A DNA stretch of 64,000 nucleotides from Psychromonas sp. MME1 (GTDB lineage: Bacteria > Pseudomonadota > Gammaproteobacteria > Enterobacterales > Psychromonadaceae): the NCBI RefSeq assembly GCF_041080865.1, contig NZ_CP160906.1:3371629-3435628 (forward strand), written 5' to 3'. The translations under genes were made by a program, and so were the position numbers. This document shows positions 1-8,533 of the stretch, piece by piece. Each line of letters opens with the position of its first letter. The stretch's first letter is position 1. A model generated the notes under the pieces. The model was not told the origin of the DNA. It saw nothing but the letters and a program-made list of their open reading frames with translations, and did no database searches.

Positions 1-1
1 T

Positions 2-448
2 GGTCTACGTCCAACAGTTACAACTACTTGTACTGGTGTTGAGATGTTCCGTAAACTTCTTGACGAAGGTCGTGCTGGTGAGAACGTTGGTGTTCTTCTA
101 CGTGGTACTAAGCGTGATGACGTTGAACGTGGTCAAGTTCTTGCTAAGCCTGGTTCAATCAAACCACACACTAAATTTGAAGGTGAAGTGTACATCCTAA
201 GTAAAGATGAGGGTGGTCGTCACACTCCTTTCTTTAAAGGTTACCGTCCACAGTTCTATTTCCGTACTACTGACATCACTGGTGCTGTTGAGCTTCCAGA
301 AGGTGTTGAAATGGTAATGCCTGGTGATAACCTTAAGTTCGTTGTTGAACTAATTGGTCCAATCGCTATGGATGAAGGTCTACGTTTCGCGATTCGTGAA
401 GGTGGCCGTACTGTTGGTGCTGGTGTTGTTTCTAAAATCATCGAATAA
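2..448 (+). CDS. tuf: Elongation factor Tu, C-terminal part (5' end outside window)
   Basis: EF-Tu carries aminoacyl-tRNA to the ribosomal A site in a GTP-dependent manner. Only about the last 148 residues are in the window; the frame is open from base 2, so the gene starts upstream, and the first ATG at 44 is internal. The visible part covers domains 2 and 3, with the family-typical stretches [21 protein letters not shown] and VLAKPGSI, the domain 3 strands around [12 protein letters not shown], and the closing [11 protein letters not shown] rho-independent terminator follows directly. Gammaproteobacteria often have two tuf genes (tufA in the str operon, tufB behind tRNA genes); the flank seen here does not say which this is. 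Identity is essentially certain. Confidence 0.97.
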   Translation, partial: GLRPTVTTTCTGVEMFRKLLDEGRAGENVGVLLRGTKRDDVERGQVLAKPGSIKPHTKFEGEVYILSKDEGGRHTPFFKGYRPQFYFRTTDITGAVELPEGVEMVMPGDNLKFVVELIGPIAMDEGLRFAIREGGRTVGAGVVSKIIE

Positions 449-473
449 TTTTTATTCGTAGATTGAACAATAC

Positions 474-502
474 AAAAAAGAGAGCTTAGGCTCTCTTTTT
501 TT
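474..502 (+). terminator. Rho-independent terminator of tuf
   Basis: An AGAGAGC / GCTCTCT type stem closed by a short TTAGG-like loop is followed by a run of seven or more T. It lies 26 bases after the EF-Tu stop codon. Confidence 0.9.
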
Positions 503-530
503 ATGCGTGAAGAAAAGCGTCGGCTTGTTT

Positions 531-692
531 ATACCAACTCCGGTAAGTATGTGATCTAAATTTTGCGTAGGAAAAATAGCTTAATTCAAGGCGTAATTTG
601 ACGTAAATGGTTATTCCCTTTGCGAAAATTACAACGCAGCAGTAAGTTGTTTTAACCAGTAAAATAGATCAGCTATTTATCGGAATTGGTAT
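531..692 (-). repeat. Dispersed MITE-like repeat, copy 1
   Basis: This 162-bp element begins ATACCAACTCCGGTAAGTAT and ends in the inverted equivalent CGGAATTGGTAT. The outer 27 bases of the two ends match as imperfect inverted repeats (about 21 of 27). Related copies are at 2752-2909, 53101-53252 and 61293-61510. The orientation is called minus because the side ending in CCAGTAAAATAGATCAGC is on the right. An internal hairpin spans 593-632 with arms GTAATTT and AAATTAC. No open reading frame is present, so if mobile it would depend on a transposase elsewhere. The MITE interpretation is inference from the structure. Confidence 0.85.
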
Positions 693-929
693 TAAATTGC
701 GCAGTGAAGTAATGCTAAAAGCCGTTTACATTATTTCCCTCTATGGTGTATATGCGCTGTGTATTCTCCTGTGGTTGCCTATGTGGTGCATTTTTTGACT
801 GTTCCCGTTGCGCATAATACCATTCCGCATAATATTGTAATATTGTGGTCACCCATTAGTTAGTTCCGGTCAGGGCTTGTTTAGGAAAAATGATGGAGAG
901 CAGGGGGCATGATTGAGTAATAGCAGGTT
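693..929. other. Intergenic stretch without a supported gene
   Basis: Between repeat copy 1 and the relic repeat there is no convincing coding region. The only open frame with an ATG is a hydrophobic 28-codon one at 712-798 with a weak ribosome binding site. I see no tRNA, terminator or clear promoter. Confidence 0.5.
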
Positions 930-1004
930 ATTACGATTGAATGCAACGCTGTTATCTATTATTTTAACCAATAATCTAGATCAGATACTTATGTGGATTG
1001 GTAT
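930..1004 (-). repeat. Degenerate right-end relic of the dispersed repeat
   Basis: Bases 962-1004 align without gaps to the right end of copy 1 (650-692), with roughly three quarters identity, including TTTTAACCA, TAGATCAG and the terminal ATTGGTAT. Weaker similarity (GCAACGC...) continues a little upstream. The left half of the element is not recognisable, so this looks like an old, truncated copy just in front of hipBA. Confidence 0.55.
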
Positions 1005-1115
1005 GCCCATTTTATGATATTAACTATACGGCTTGACAGGTGTGGTGTAAGGTTCTAAATTATGGACATTAAGCTAATTAATTGTGTTTAGTGTAACTGA
1101 ATTAGGACTTTTTGT

Positions 1116-1439
1116 ATGAGGGATATGACCGCCGGCGCATTAGCCGAAGAGCTAGGCGAAAGATTGAAGCAAGCTCGACTAAATCGAGACCTCACTCAAT
1201 CCGAAGTGGCAGTGCTTGCTGGCATAGCCCGTAAAACTGTTATGAATGCAGAAAAAGGAAAAGTGCAACTCGATATCATGATTGCAATATTAATGGCATT
1301 AGACCTAGCAGATCAGTTAGACCTATTTCTTCCTCAACAAGAAATTTCTCCCCTACAGTTGGCCAAATTGCAAGGCAAGAAAAGACAGAGAGCTTCGGGG
1401 CAACGCAGCAATAAAGATGAGGAGCCCTCTGAATGGTAA
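1116..1439 (+). CDS. hipB: HipB-like XRE-family antitoxin/repressor
   Basis: This 107-residue protein has a helix-turn-helix of the XRE/Cro type at about residues 14-70 (GERLKQARLNRDLTQ, then SEVAVLAGIARKTVMNAEKG), followed by a basic, glutamine- and lysine-rich C-terminal tail. In the HipAB family the antitoxin dimer binds operators in its own promoter and holds the HipA kinase inactive. The gene overlaps hipA by 7 bases (1433-1439), so the two are translationally coupled. An AGGA sequence lies just upstream of the ATG. The short region upstream, next to a relic repeat, should hold the autoregulated promoter. The family is clear; that it really neutralises the downstream kinase is inferred from the pairing. 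Confidence 0.85.
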   Translation: MRDMTAGALAEELGERLKQARLNRDLTQSEVAVLAGIARKTVMNAEKGKVQLDIMIAILMALDLADQLDLFLPQQEISPLQLAKLQGKKRQRASGQRSNKDEEPSEW

Positions 1440-2752
1440 TGGAAGTCATTAAAATAACTTACCAAGATGAAGTGGTTGGCGCCGTTAGTTTTGACACAGA
1501 GAAAGGGGGCGGATCATTTGAATACGCTCCTAGCTTCGTAAAAAATGGCATCGAACTATCCCCAATCAAAATGCCATTATCAGGTAGAATTTATAGCTTT
1601 CCTGAGCTAGATTTCAATACTTTTAAAGGTCTGCCTGGATTAATTGCGGATTCATTGCCTGATGATTTTGGTAACGCGGTTCTCAACGCGTGGGTTGCCG
1701 GACAAGGTCGTTCACCGAGCGAAATTACGCCGTTACAACGCCTTCAATATACGGGCAAGCGTGGCATGGGAGCATTGGAATATGCTCCGGCTACACAGTT
1801 GCGAAGTTTAAATGCTTCACAACCTGTACAAATCCAATCGCTCGTTTCAATTGCACAGGAAATATTAGATTCACGAGGTGGTTTTGCAGTAAAACTAAAA
1901 CAAAATGGCCAAGATGATCGGGAAGCAATGATCTCTTTATTATCTGTTGGTATGAGTGCAGGTGGAGCACGACCGAAAGCGGTATTGGCATTTAATGAAG
2001 ATTTTACTCAAGTTCGCTCTGGGCAAGCCAATGTCCCAATAGGTTTTACTCATTATCTGATGAAATTTGATGGCGTAAGTGAGCATAACAAAAATCAAGA
2101 AACCTTCGGAGATCCATTGGGTTATGGTGCAATGGAATTTGTTTATCATTTGATGGCTCAGAAATGTGATGTCGATATGATGCCATGCCACTTGCTTCAC
2201 GAAGGCCATCGAAGGCACTTTATTACACAGCGCTTTGATCGAATTATAAATAGAAAGGTGCATGTACAAACACTTAATGGTATTGCACACGTTGACTATA
2301 AAAAGCCTGGCTCATTCTCTTACGCCGAGTTATTTGGCATAGCCAGACAACTGAAGCTTTCTGCTCTTGAAGCCGAGCAACTTTTCAAACGCATGACATT
2401 CAATATCATTGCGCGAAATCATGACGACCATTCAAAGAACTTTGCTTTCATTCTGAAAAAAAAGAAGTGGAGTCTCGCGCCAGCTTATGATTTAGCCTAT
2501 AGCTACAAACCAGGGAGTAAATGGGTCAATAGTCATTGGATGAGTTTGAATGGTAAAAGAGATAGCTTTACACGGAGTGATTTCTATAGCTTAGAAAAAC
2601 TAAGCCCGATTTTTAGCAAAAGAAAGATTGACGATATTATTGATACGACTATTGAGCACGTATCAAGTTGGCCACAACTTGCACAGGAATGGGGGGTACC
2701 AAAAACATTGATAGAGGAAATACAAGCAAACTTGCGCCTCAACATTAAATAA
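1433..2752 (+). CDS. hipA: HipA-like serine/threonine kinase toxin
   Basis: The 439-residue protein matches the HipA kinase family, whose best-known member phosphorylates glutamyl-tRNA synthetase and induces dormancy. The N-terminal HipA domain covers about residues 5-120, and the kinase-like C-terminal domain about 175-430. A glycine-rich stretch, GMSAGGARPKA (173-183), is followed by the lysine-bearing HYLMKFD (207-213). The catalytic loop is RNHDDHSKN (328-336) and the metal-binding aspartate is in LAPAYDLAYSY (353). All key residues appear intact. The length is normal (E. coli HipA 440). It follows hipB with a 7-base overlap. The stop codon abuts repeat copy 2, so the mRNA 3' end may run into that element. 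The target protein cannot be deduced from sequence. Confidence 0.87.
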   Translation: MVMEVIKITYQDEVVGAVSFDTEKGGGSFEYAPSFVKNGIELSPIKMPLSGRIYSFPELDFNTFKGLPGLIADSLPDDFGNAVLNAWVAGQGRSPSEITPLQRLQYTGKRGMGALEYAPATQLRSLNASQPVQIQSLVSIAQEILDSRGGFAVKLKQNGQDDREAMISLLSVGMSAGGARPKAVLAFNEDFTQVRSGQANVPIGFTHYLMKFDGVSEHNKNQETFGDPLGYGAMEFVYHLMAQKCDVDMMPCHLLHEGHRRHFITQRFDRIINRKVHVQTLNGIAHVDYKKPGSFSYAELFGIARQLKLSALEAEQLFKRMTFNIIARNHDDHSKNFAFILKKKKWSLAPAYDLAYSYKPGSKWVNSHWMSLNGKRDSFTRSDFYSLEKLSPIFSKRKIDDIIDTTIEHVSSWPQLAQEWGVPKTLIEEIQANLRLNIK

Positions 2753-2909
2753 TATCAATCGGAGTAAATAGCTGATCTATTTTGCTGGTTAAAGTAACTT
2801 ACTTTTTTGTTGTAAGTTTCGTAAAGGGATCAACCATTTACCTCAACTTATGCCTCAAATTAAGCCATTTTTCCTGTGCAAAATTTAGATCACATACTTA
2901 ATCCGAATA
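2752..2909 (+). repeat. Dispersed MITE-like repeat, copy 2
   Basis: This is an inverted-orientation relative of copy 1 that starts at the hipA stop codon with TATCAATCGGAGTAAATAG and ends near ACATACTTAATCCGAA. The hairpin arms are at 2812-2818 (GTAAGTT) and 2845-2851 (AACTTAT), with the inner stem GTAAA/TTTAC. The outermost bases of the right terminal repeat are eroded. Confidence 0.82.
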
Positions 2910-2982
2910 AAGCCCCAATGCTGTAGAGGCTGAAAGAATTGCCAGATTCAGTCTGAGCTAACGCAGTTTATAAAATGGCTAT

Positions 2983-3020
2983 AAAAAAACCTCAGATGAT
3001 TACTCACCTGAGGTTTTTTT
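2983..3020. terminator. Bidirectional terminator between hipA and the porin gene
   Basis: The hairpin CCTCAGATGA / TCACCTGAGG is flanked by an A run on the left and a T run on the right, so it can work for both convergent genes. It is 54 bases from the end of the minus-strand porin gene. Confidence 0.85.
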
Positions 3021-3073
3021 ATCAACGGATTAATAAGCTACTTTATATAATGTATTGGCTCATTAAATCGCTA

Positions 3074-3850
3074 TTAGAATGCGTAACTTGCACCAAGTAC
3101 GATAACGTTGTTGTTTGCGCCTGGGTTGACGTCAGCAGCATCAGCTTGGTTACGGTACTCTAGGTAAGGTTGTACACCTTCACGAGTCCATGTTGCACGA
3201 ACTTCATGCTCAAATGTGTTGCTCTTGTTGTCCGCTTCATTGATGTAGTAAACATTGTTGTAAGCTACTTGAACAGGCATTTCTTGGAATTGGTATGCAA
3301 TTCTGTTATCAAAACGTAGTTGATCGTTTGTGTTGTCTTGATCGCCTACTTTATTGCTGCCATCAGCAATTTGGTAACGAGTTCGGTTAGAAATAGAAAC
3401 ACCTTTCAACATGCCATCATTGAAGTTGTAACCGATTTTTGCGTATGGGCGGTATTGAATGGTATCACCATTATGTAGTAAGTGTTGGTAACCACCACCT
3501 ATCCAAAGACTTTCTGTGATATCGAAAGCTTGATCAACACCGATTGTAGTATATGCGGAGTTGCTGTAGTAGCTGTCGTCACCTTCTTCATCTGTTTTAC
3601 CAAGTTGAATACCGTCAAACTCAACGTATACTGTTGTGCCAGTAGCAAAGGTGTGCCCAGCTTCAATTGTTGATGTGACATCAGATCCATTGAAATCTTG
3701 GCGAGAGTGGTTTTGTACATTACCAGTGATGTATGAAGATGTTGTGCCTTGAGGTGTGTAAGGTACTTCGGCTTCTGCTTCGCCTTCAGCAAAAGCAAGA
3801 GATGAACATAAAATAGTAGAAATTGCGATAGAAAGATTGAATTTTTTCAT
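3074..3850 (-). CDS. KdgM-family outer-membrane oligosaccharide channel
   Basis: This 258-residue protein has a clear Sec signal peptide (MKKFNLS, hydrophobic core, SLAFAEG; cleavage near residue 21-22). Alternating polar/hydrophobic strands of a small beta-barrel follow, ending in the outer-membrane signature GASYAF with terminal phenylalanine. The pattern (RQDFNG, YVEFDG, GGGYQHL, Y.PYAKIGYNF, NRTRYQ, QPYLEYRNQ) resembles the KdgM family of 12-stranded channels, known for uptake of acidic oligosaccharides such as oligogalacturonate. The substrate here cannot be read from sequence. It stands alone with its own terminator, divergent from a LysR-type gene. The nearby rhamnose locus makes a role in uptake of plant or algal oligosaccharides possible, but this is speculation. 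Confidence 0.75.
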   Translation of the reverse strand: MKKFNLSIAISTILCSSLAFAEGEAEAEVPYTPQGTTSSYITGNVQNHSRQDFNGSDVTSTIEAGHTFATGTTVYVEFDGIQLGKTDEEGDDSYYSNSAYTTIGVDQAFDITESLWIGGGYQHLLHNGDTIQYRPYAKIGYNFNDGMLKGVSISNRTRYQIADGSNKVGDQDNTNDQLRFDNRIAYQFQEMPVQVAYNNVYYINEADNKSNTFEHEVRATWTREGVQPYLEYRNQADAADVNPGANNNVIVLGASYAF

Positions 3851-4046
3851 AGTTGTGAGCCTGTTGAGTTGTTAATAATTCATAGTTATCGTTCTCTCCT
3901 TGTTTATCCATAATGGTGAATCTCATATTCACTAGCTCAATCTTATTAATATATCCATTTCCTGATTGATGGCGCTAATATAAATGGACTAAATAAGCAG
4001 ATCAAGGGCATAATGTTAGGGAAAACCAAACAATGTGGGAATGTCT

Positions 4047-4936
4047 ATGCCATCAATCAGCCAAATTAATGCATTTATTGCAGTTTACGAATTAGGTGGA
4101 TATAGCGCAGCTGCTCGTCAGTTAAACAGGGGAGAACGACGGTCAGAGAGTTGCTTTTAACCTTAGAAGAGCAGATGCATGTTACCCTTTTTAAGGTCGA
4201 TAAAAAAAACGTCGTACCTACCAAGAAAGCTGATAATCTCTACTTTCATGCGAAACTTTTACAGTCTCAATTGGTGTTTTTTGATGAACTCACTTCGGCG
4301 GTTGAAATAGAGCAAGAAGGCCAAATCACACTCTATTATGATGCTATGCTACCTATTCAATTTATGGGGGCGTTGAGTCAGCTAATGCAGCAAAAATTTA
4401 GTAAATTAAATTTAGTTTGGAAAGCTCTGAGCTGGAGTGAATCACTGGAAAACGTTTCTGAAAATGTGAGTGATGTCGCGTTTTTTACAACGGCTAAGCG
4501 TCAGTTTCCCAATGTCAAAATAGACGCCTGTATATTGGGAGCTATTAAATTAGGAATTTATGCTGGTAAAGAATCACCATTATTAGTTAAAGATTCAGTT
4601 TCTCGCCTTGATTTGCGCACCAATAGACAGATTATTACCCACAGTTTTTTAGACTCTCGTATCAATGATTATTTACGTTATGCCGCCCACTATATTGCCG
4701 TTGATAATAATAAAGATGTCTGTGAATTATTGGAACAAGGGGGGTGGGCGATATTACCTGAATATTATGCGCGCGAAGCGTTACAAGCAGATAAAATAGC
4801 TCCTTTAAAAGTAGATTTTGTATGGAATGATTTGCATCTTAATTTTGCGGCTTTCCATAATAAAAATGCCCATCAATCACCGACTATCGAGTATTTGTTA
4901 TCACTTTTACCTGCTTTATCTAAAACATACTTTTAG
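4047..4936 (+). pseudogene. LysR-type regulator, frameshifted in a G run
   Basis: Reading from ATG 4047 (GGGA seven bases upstream) gives a LysR-type helix-turn-helix start, MPSISQINAFIAVYELGG then YSAAARQLNR. The frame closes after about 37 codons. From 4130 another frame continues as GRTTVREL and LLTLEEQMHVTLF to residue 296, the usual LysR length. One missing base in the GGGG run at 4129-4132 explains the break. The rest, a substrate-binding domain of two alpha/beta lobes, has no stop. Such proteins activate neighbouring genes in response to a small molecule. Candidate targets are the divergent porin gene or the adjacent rhamnose operon, but nothing in the sequence proves either. It may be a true pseudogene or a sequencing error; see findings. 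Confidence 0.8.
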
Positions 4937-4976
4937 ATTGGATATTGTCTATTGATAGTAGAGCAGACTTGATTTG

Positions 4977-5005
4977 ACAGTTACCCATTTTGTAATGGTG
5001 ACTGT
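4977..5005. terminator. Probable convergent terminator after the LysR gene and fucO
   Basis: The imperfect hairpin ACAGTTACCCATT / AATGGTGACTGT lies between the two convergent genes. No strong T run follows on either side, so the assignment is moderate. Confidence 0.45.
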
Positions 5006-5089
5006 TAGTTTAGATTTGAGTTAAATTCGACCGTTTAATCACAATTAACCGGTCGAAGGTGCATGGTATAAAATTTTTACTGCCCAGTG

Positions 5090-6237
5090 TTACAGTGCTT
5101 TTTCAAACAAAGTTTGAATATCTTGCTCTGTTGGCACTCTTGGATTTCCGCCTAAACAAGGATTATCATCGCCTTATCAATCCAGCTGGTAATATCCTCA
5201 CTCGTAATACCCAGTTCTTTGAATCCCGCAGGAATTGCAACTGTATTACTTAATCTTTGAATGAGTAATACCGCCAAGTCGGCTGCATCACTATCATTTA
5301 ACTTGCTCGTGTCACCACCGAGAGCTTCGGCAACAGCACGAAATCGTTCTGGATTTTTCTCGGCATTATATTCACAAACGATAGGCAATAATATTGCGTT
5401 ACATACTCCATGAGGCAAATTATGCGTTGCACCAGGTTGATGTGCCATTGCATGTACTAATCCAAGTCCTGCGCTGTTAAACGCCATGCCTGCAAGATAT
5501 TGTGCACATGCTAGCTTTTCTCTCGCTTCTAAATTTTGTCCATCAGAGACGGCTTTAGGTAACCAGATATTAATCAGCTTAATAGCTTCAAGTGCCGTAG
5601 GCTCGGTTAAAGCATGAGCACTAGGGGTGACATAGGCTTCAATGGCATGAGTTAATGCATCCATACCCGTTGCAGCGGTAACATGAGCTGGCAAACCTAG
5701 CATCAAAGTGGGATCGTTGACAGCGATATCAGGTATTTGCTTATCATCAATGATCACCATTTTAACTCGATTCTTAGTATCTGTAATAACAGAGTTAGAT
5801 GTCATTTCAGCTGCAGTTCCAGATGTTGTATTGATAGCAACAAAAAAGTCACCGGGATATTTCACCTTTTCAATACCGTTAAAATCTTGAATATTACCTT
5901 CGTTTGAGGTGATAATTCTAATCGCTTTTGCACAATCAATTGGACTGCCGCCCCCCACGGCGATAAAACTATCACACGCTTCTTGTAAATATATATCTTT
6001 ACCTCGATTGACCATATCAACCGTCGGATTAGGAGTTACTTCATCAAATAAAACATAATCAAGTTGCTGATTTTTCAGTGATGCAAATAGCTCATCGAGT
6101 ACTCCTAGTTGTATTAAATTTCTATCTGTCACCAATAAGGCTTTTTTACTGCCCATTGCTTTTAATCGGATAATGCTATCACCCGTTGCTCCGACACCTG
6201 TCAGGCTCAGTTTTGGCATTTTTAATGCGAAAGACAT
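5090..6237 (-). pseudogene. fucO: FucO-type lactaldehyde reductase, frameshift near the C-terminus
   Basis: This is an iron-dependent group III alcohol dehydrogenase that interconverts L-lactaldehyde and L-1,2-propanediol with NAD(H). It disposes of the lactaldehyde released by rhamnulose-1-phosphate aldolase. Nucleotide-binding GGGSPID lies at residues 95-101, and the iron ligands fit D193, H197, H262 and H276. The uninterrupted frame stops at 5152 after 361 residues. If one base is added near 5171, the protein continues as DDNPCLGGNPRVPTEQDI to a stop at 5090-5092, giving 382 residues, the normal FucO length. The lost tail carries the family-typical GGNPR motif. It is the last gene of the rhamnose operon, 17 bases behind rhaD. 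Confidence 0.88.
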
Positions 6238-6254
6238 AATAACTCCTATTTATT

Positions 6255-7078
6255 TTAAAGGTTGAATGTTTGTTTTAAATCCAATAAATCAGCACCACTT
6301 ACGCCTTCAGGAATAAATCCACTGGCTAGGCAGCCGAGAAATAATTTCGCTCCCTTATTCGCAACATCGATATAATCAAATGCCTCTAACGCATCTTTAC
6401 CTGTTGCCACTGCACCATGTTTTTCCCAAATGGCGACATCATATTGCATAAGCTTCTCAGTTGTCCCCTTGGCCAATTTTTGACTTCCTGGCATACAGTA
6501 AGGAACAATACCAATTCCACGAGGTACAAATGCTCTGACTTCAGGGATCATTTGCCAACACATTTGTGTATACATCATTTCATCATGAGCATATTCGGGA
6601 TGATGGGAAAGCATGATCAGTTCTATCGGATGTGTATGGATAACGCAGCGATCTAAACTCCCCATCTTTTGTTTCGCCATAATAATTTCAACATGAGAAA
6701 TAAATTCACTAGTCGGCGCATAATTATCTACTCCCCGCCCCCCCAAAGAACATGATAACCATTAGCTTGATCATCGATTCTCAAAACACAGCCAGCATCC
6801 TGTGGAGTTTTTAAATCGCGAATACGCTCTCCTGTGCCCTTAACAAAGAAAATATGCCCAGCACTTTCCTTGGGGAAAGCAAACTCGCCGACGGACTTTA
6901 GAAAACAGTGCGGATAAGCCGATAAATCACTCGGTACTTCGCCAAATATCTCAGTGAGATCAACTGAAATATTACCACCATTACGCTCGGCCCATTCTCG
7001 TTGCCAGAGGTATTGACCCGCTTCAGAAACTTTGGATATTTGTTCAACAACAAGACTATTTAAGGTTACTTTAGTCAT
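6255..7078 (-). pseudogene. rhaD: Rhamnulose-1-phosphate aldolase, split by a G-run frameshift
   Basis: RhaD cleaves L-rhamnulose-1-phosphate to dihydroxyacetone phosphate and L-lactaldehyde. It is a zinc class II aldolase. The N-terminal half (7078 down to 6728) contains AERNGGNISVDL and runs into a stop after VLWGGGE. The other half begins in a different frame at the same place and carries the zinc-site HTHP motif and the WEKHGAV motif. Adding one G to the seven-G run (C7 on the plus strand, 6738-6744) restores a 274-residue protein, the same length as E. coli RhaD. No other defect is visible. A homopolymer of this length is a typical site of both sequencing slips and real phase variation. 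Confidence 0.9.
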
Positions 7079-7159
7079 AATATTCTCACATAATTAATTA
7101 AATTTTAGGCGTAACTATCCTCAATCCAGGTGCAAAAAATAGATTAAAAATAGGGGGTG

Positions 7160-7486
7160 TTACTTCATATAAAAGACTGAACGCATCATTGTCATCATCG
7201 GCGAATTATCGGGGTTGGTTTTCATTATATCTTTCATATAACGCCACCATTTTTGACAAACATCCGTATTGGCCAAATCACTCCACACTTTTTCATTTTT
7301 GATTTCTACGTAAGCAAATAGTTGATTACTATTTTTATCTAAAAAAATGGAGTAGTTGCGACCACCGTGCTGTTTTAATAACTTAAGCAACTCCGGCCAT
7401 ATTTCATCGTGGCGACGCTCATATTCCTGTGCACAGTTGGGCAATAAATACATGATCAATCCTATTCTTATAAATTCATTGTTCAT
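7160..7486 (-). CDS. rhaM: L-rhamnose mutarotase
   Basis: RhaM interconverts the alpha and beta anomers of L-rhamnose so that imported sugar can enter the isomerase. The protein has about 108 residues from the ATG at 7486, which has an AAGGAG site at good distance; an earlier in-frame start at 7504 lacks support. Family motifs are all present: EYERRHDEIWPEL, GRNYSIFLD, LFAYVEI, TDVCQKWWRYM and TNPDNSP, with the active-site histidine in ERRH and the tryptophan pair WW. It sits between the permease gene rhaQ and rhaD in the operon. Confidence 0.93.
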   Translation of the reverse strand: MNNEFIRIGLIMYLLPNCAQEYERRHDEIWPELLKLLKQHGGRNYSIFLDKNSNQLFAYVEIKNEKVWSDLANTDVCQKWWRYMKDIMKTNPDNSPMMTMMRSVFYMK

Positions 7487-7506
7487 CGGAACTCTCCTTA
7501 GCACCT

Positions 7507-8511
7507 TTATTTTGCTTTCGCAGCCAGTAAACGTTTAAATAAACCAGGCAAAGCAATAACGCTAATGAGCATTAACCCAATAATAATTGACATCACTATT
7601 CCTGGTACATTTAATAAGCCCAATCCAACCGTGACCAATCCCATTAAGAAAATAGCAATGACAACACCGCCAATACCGCCAGAGCCACCGAGAATGCTCA
7701 CCCCACCTAAAACAACCATGGTGATGATGCTTAACTCCCAACCAAGGGCAATAGTCGGCCGCGTACTGCCTAATCTTGACGTCAACATAATAGAAGCGAC
7801 ACCACAGAATAAGCCCACTAGCGTGAATAAGATCAGCTTATGACGAGCAACATTTATACCCGTATAAAAAGCAGCAACAGGGTTCTGGCCTATGGCATAG
7901 GTTTGTCGGCCAAAATTGCTTTTATGTAACAATATATAAAAGATCACAGCCAAAATAACAAAAGTGACAAATTCAAAGCTAAACAAAGAAAAAGCATATC
8001 CTTGGCCAAAATAAGCAAATGATTCAGGATAGTTATGCAGAGATTGATCACCAAGTAAGATGTAAGAGATGCCTCTAAAAAGACTCATTGTCCCTATCGT
8101 TACAACAATAGACGGTATTTGTAATTGAGTCACAAGCAATCCATTGAACAAACCACATAATGTACCAACGGCCATTCCGGCTAAACAAATCAATTCAATG
8201 CCGGCGCCTGTTTCTGCGGTAAATCCCATGGCAACAGAGCTAAGGGCAATAATAGAAGCGACGGAAATATCTATTTCTCTGACAATAATCACTAATGCCA
8301 AAGGCAGTGCGATGATTGCTTTCTCCGTAAAATTAAAGGAAGCATCCGAAAGAGACCATGGATCCAAAAAGTATGGCGATGCAAAACAGTTGATAATGAA
8401 AACCAACACTGTTGCTAATAATAGGAACGCTTCCCAAGTCAATAGCCACCGAGGTAAAGCTCTTTTGGGGGATGAAGGGTTAACCATGCAAATTTTATCT
8501 ACGTTTTCCAT
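7507..8511 (-). CDS. rhaQ: Rhamnose ABC importer, permease subunit (RhaQ-like)
   Basis: This is a ribose/rhamnose-type permease of about 334 residues with 8-10 hydrophobic helices (BPD_transp_2 family). ATG 8511 is chosen because GGAG lies seven bases upstream; an alternative ATG at 8544 would overlap the preceding gene by 11 bases. The core contains the family signature around VVLGGVSILGGSGG and the conserved IPSIVVTIGTMSLFRGISY segment. In the plasma membrane it should form a heterodimeric channel with the neighbouring RhaP, powered by RhaT and fed by RhaS. The assignment to rhamnose rests on the operon, since sequence alone separates the pentose/deoxyhexose permeases poorly. Confidence 0.88.
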   Translation of the reverse strand: MENVDKICMVNPSSPKRALPRWLLTWEAFLLLATVLVFIINCFASPYFLDPWSLSDASFNFTEKAIIALPLALVIIVREIDISVASIIALSSVAMGFTAETGAGIELICLAGMAVGTLCGLFNGLLVTQLQIPSIVVTIGTMSLFRGISYILLGDQSLHNYPESFAYFGQGYAFSLFSFEFVTFVILAVIFYILLHKSNFGRQTYAIGQNPVAAFYTGINVARHKLILFTLVGLFCGVASIMLTSRLGSTRPTIALGWELSIITMVVLGGVSILGGSGGIGGVVIAIFLMGLVTVGLGLLNVPGIVMSIIIGLMLISVIALPGLFKRLLAAKAK

Positions 8512-8533
8512 TTTATTTCTCCAGAACTTATTT

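Noticed and set aside
712-798. 28-codon hydrophobic reading frame MLKAVYIISLYG...
   Set aside because: Weak ribosome binding site, no homologous support visible, located between repeat remains; kept only as a note.
1116-2752. hipBA as a phage-defence island
   Set aside because: No other defence gene is nearby; a solitary toxin-antitoxin pair does not support more.
4151-4936. Short LysR protein starting at TTG 4151
   Set aside because: It lacks the helix-turn-helix, which is encoded just upstream in another frame; a frameshift explains it better than a truncated gene.
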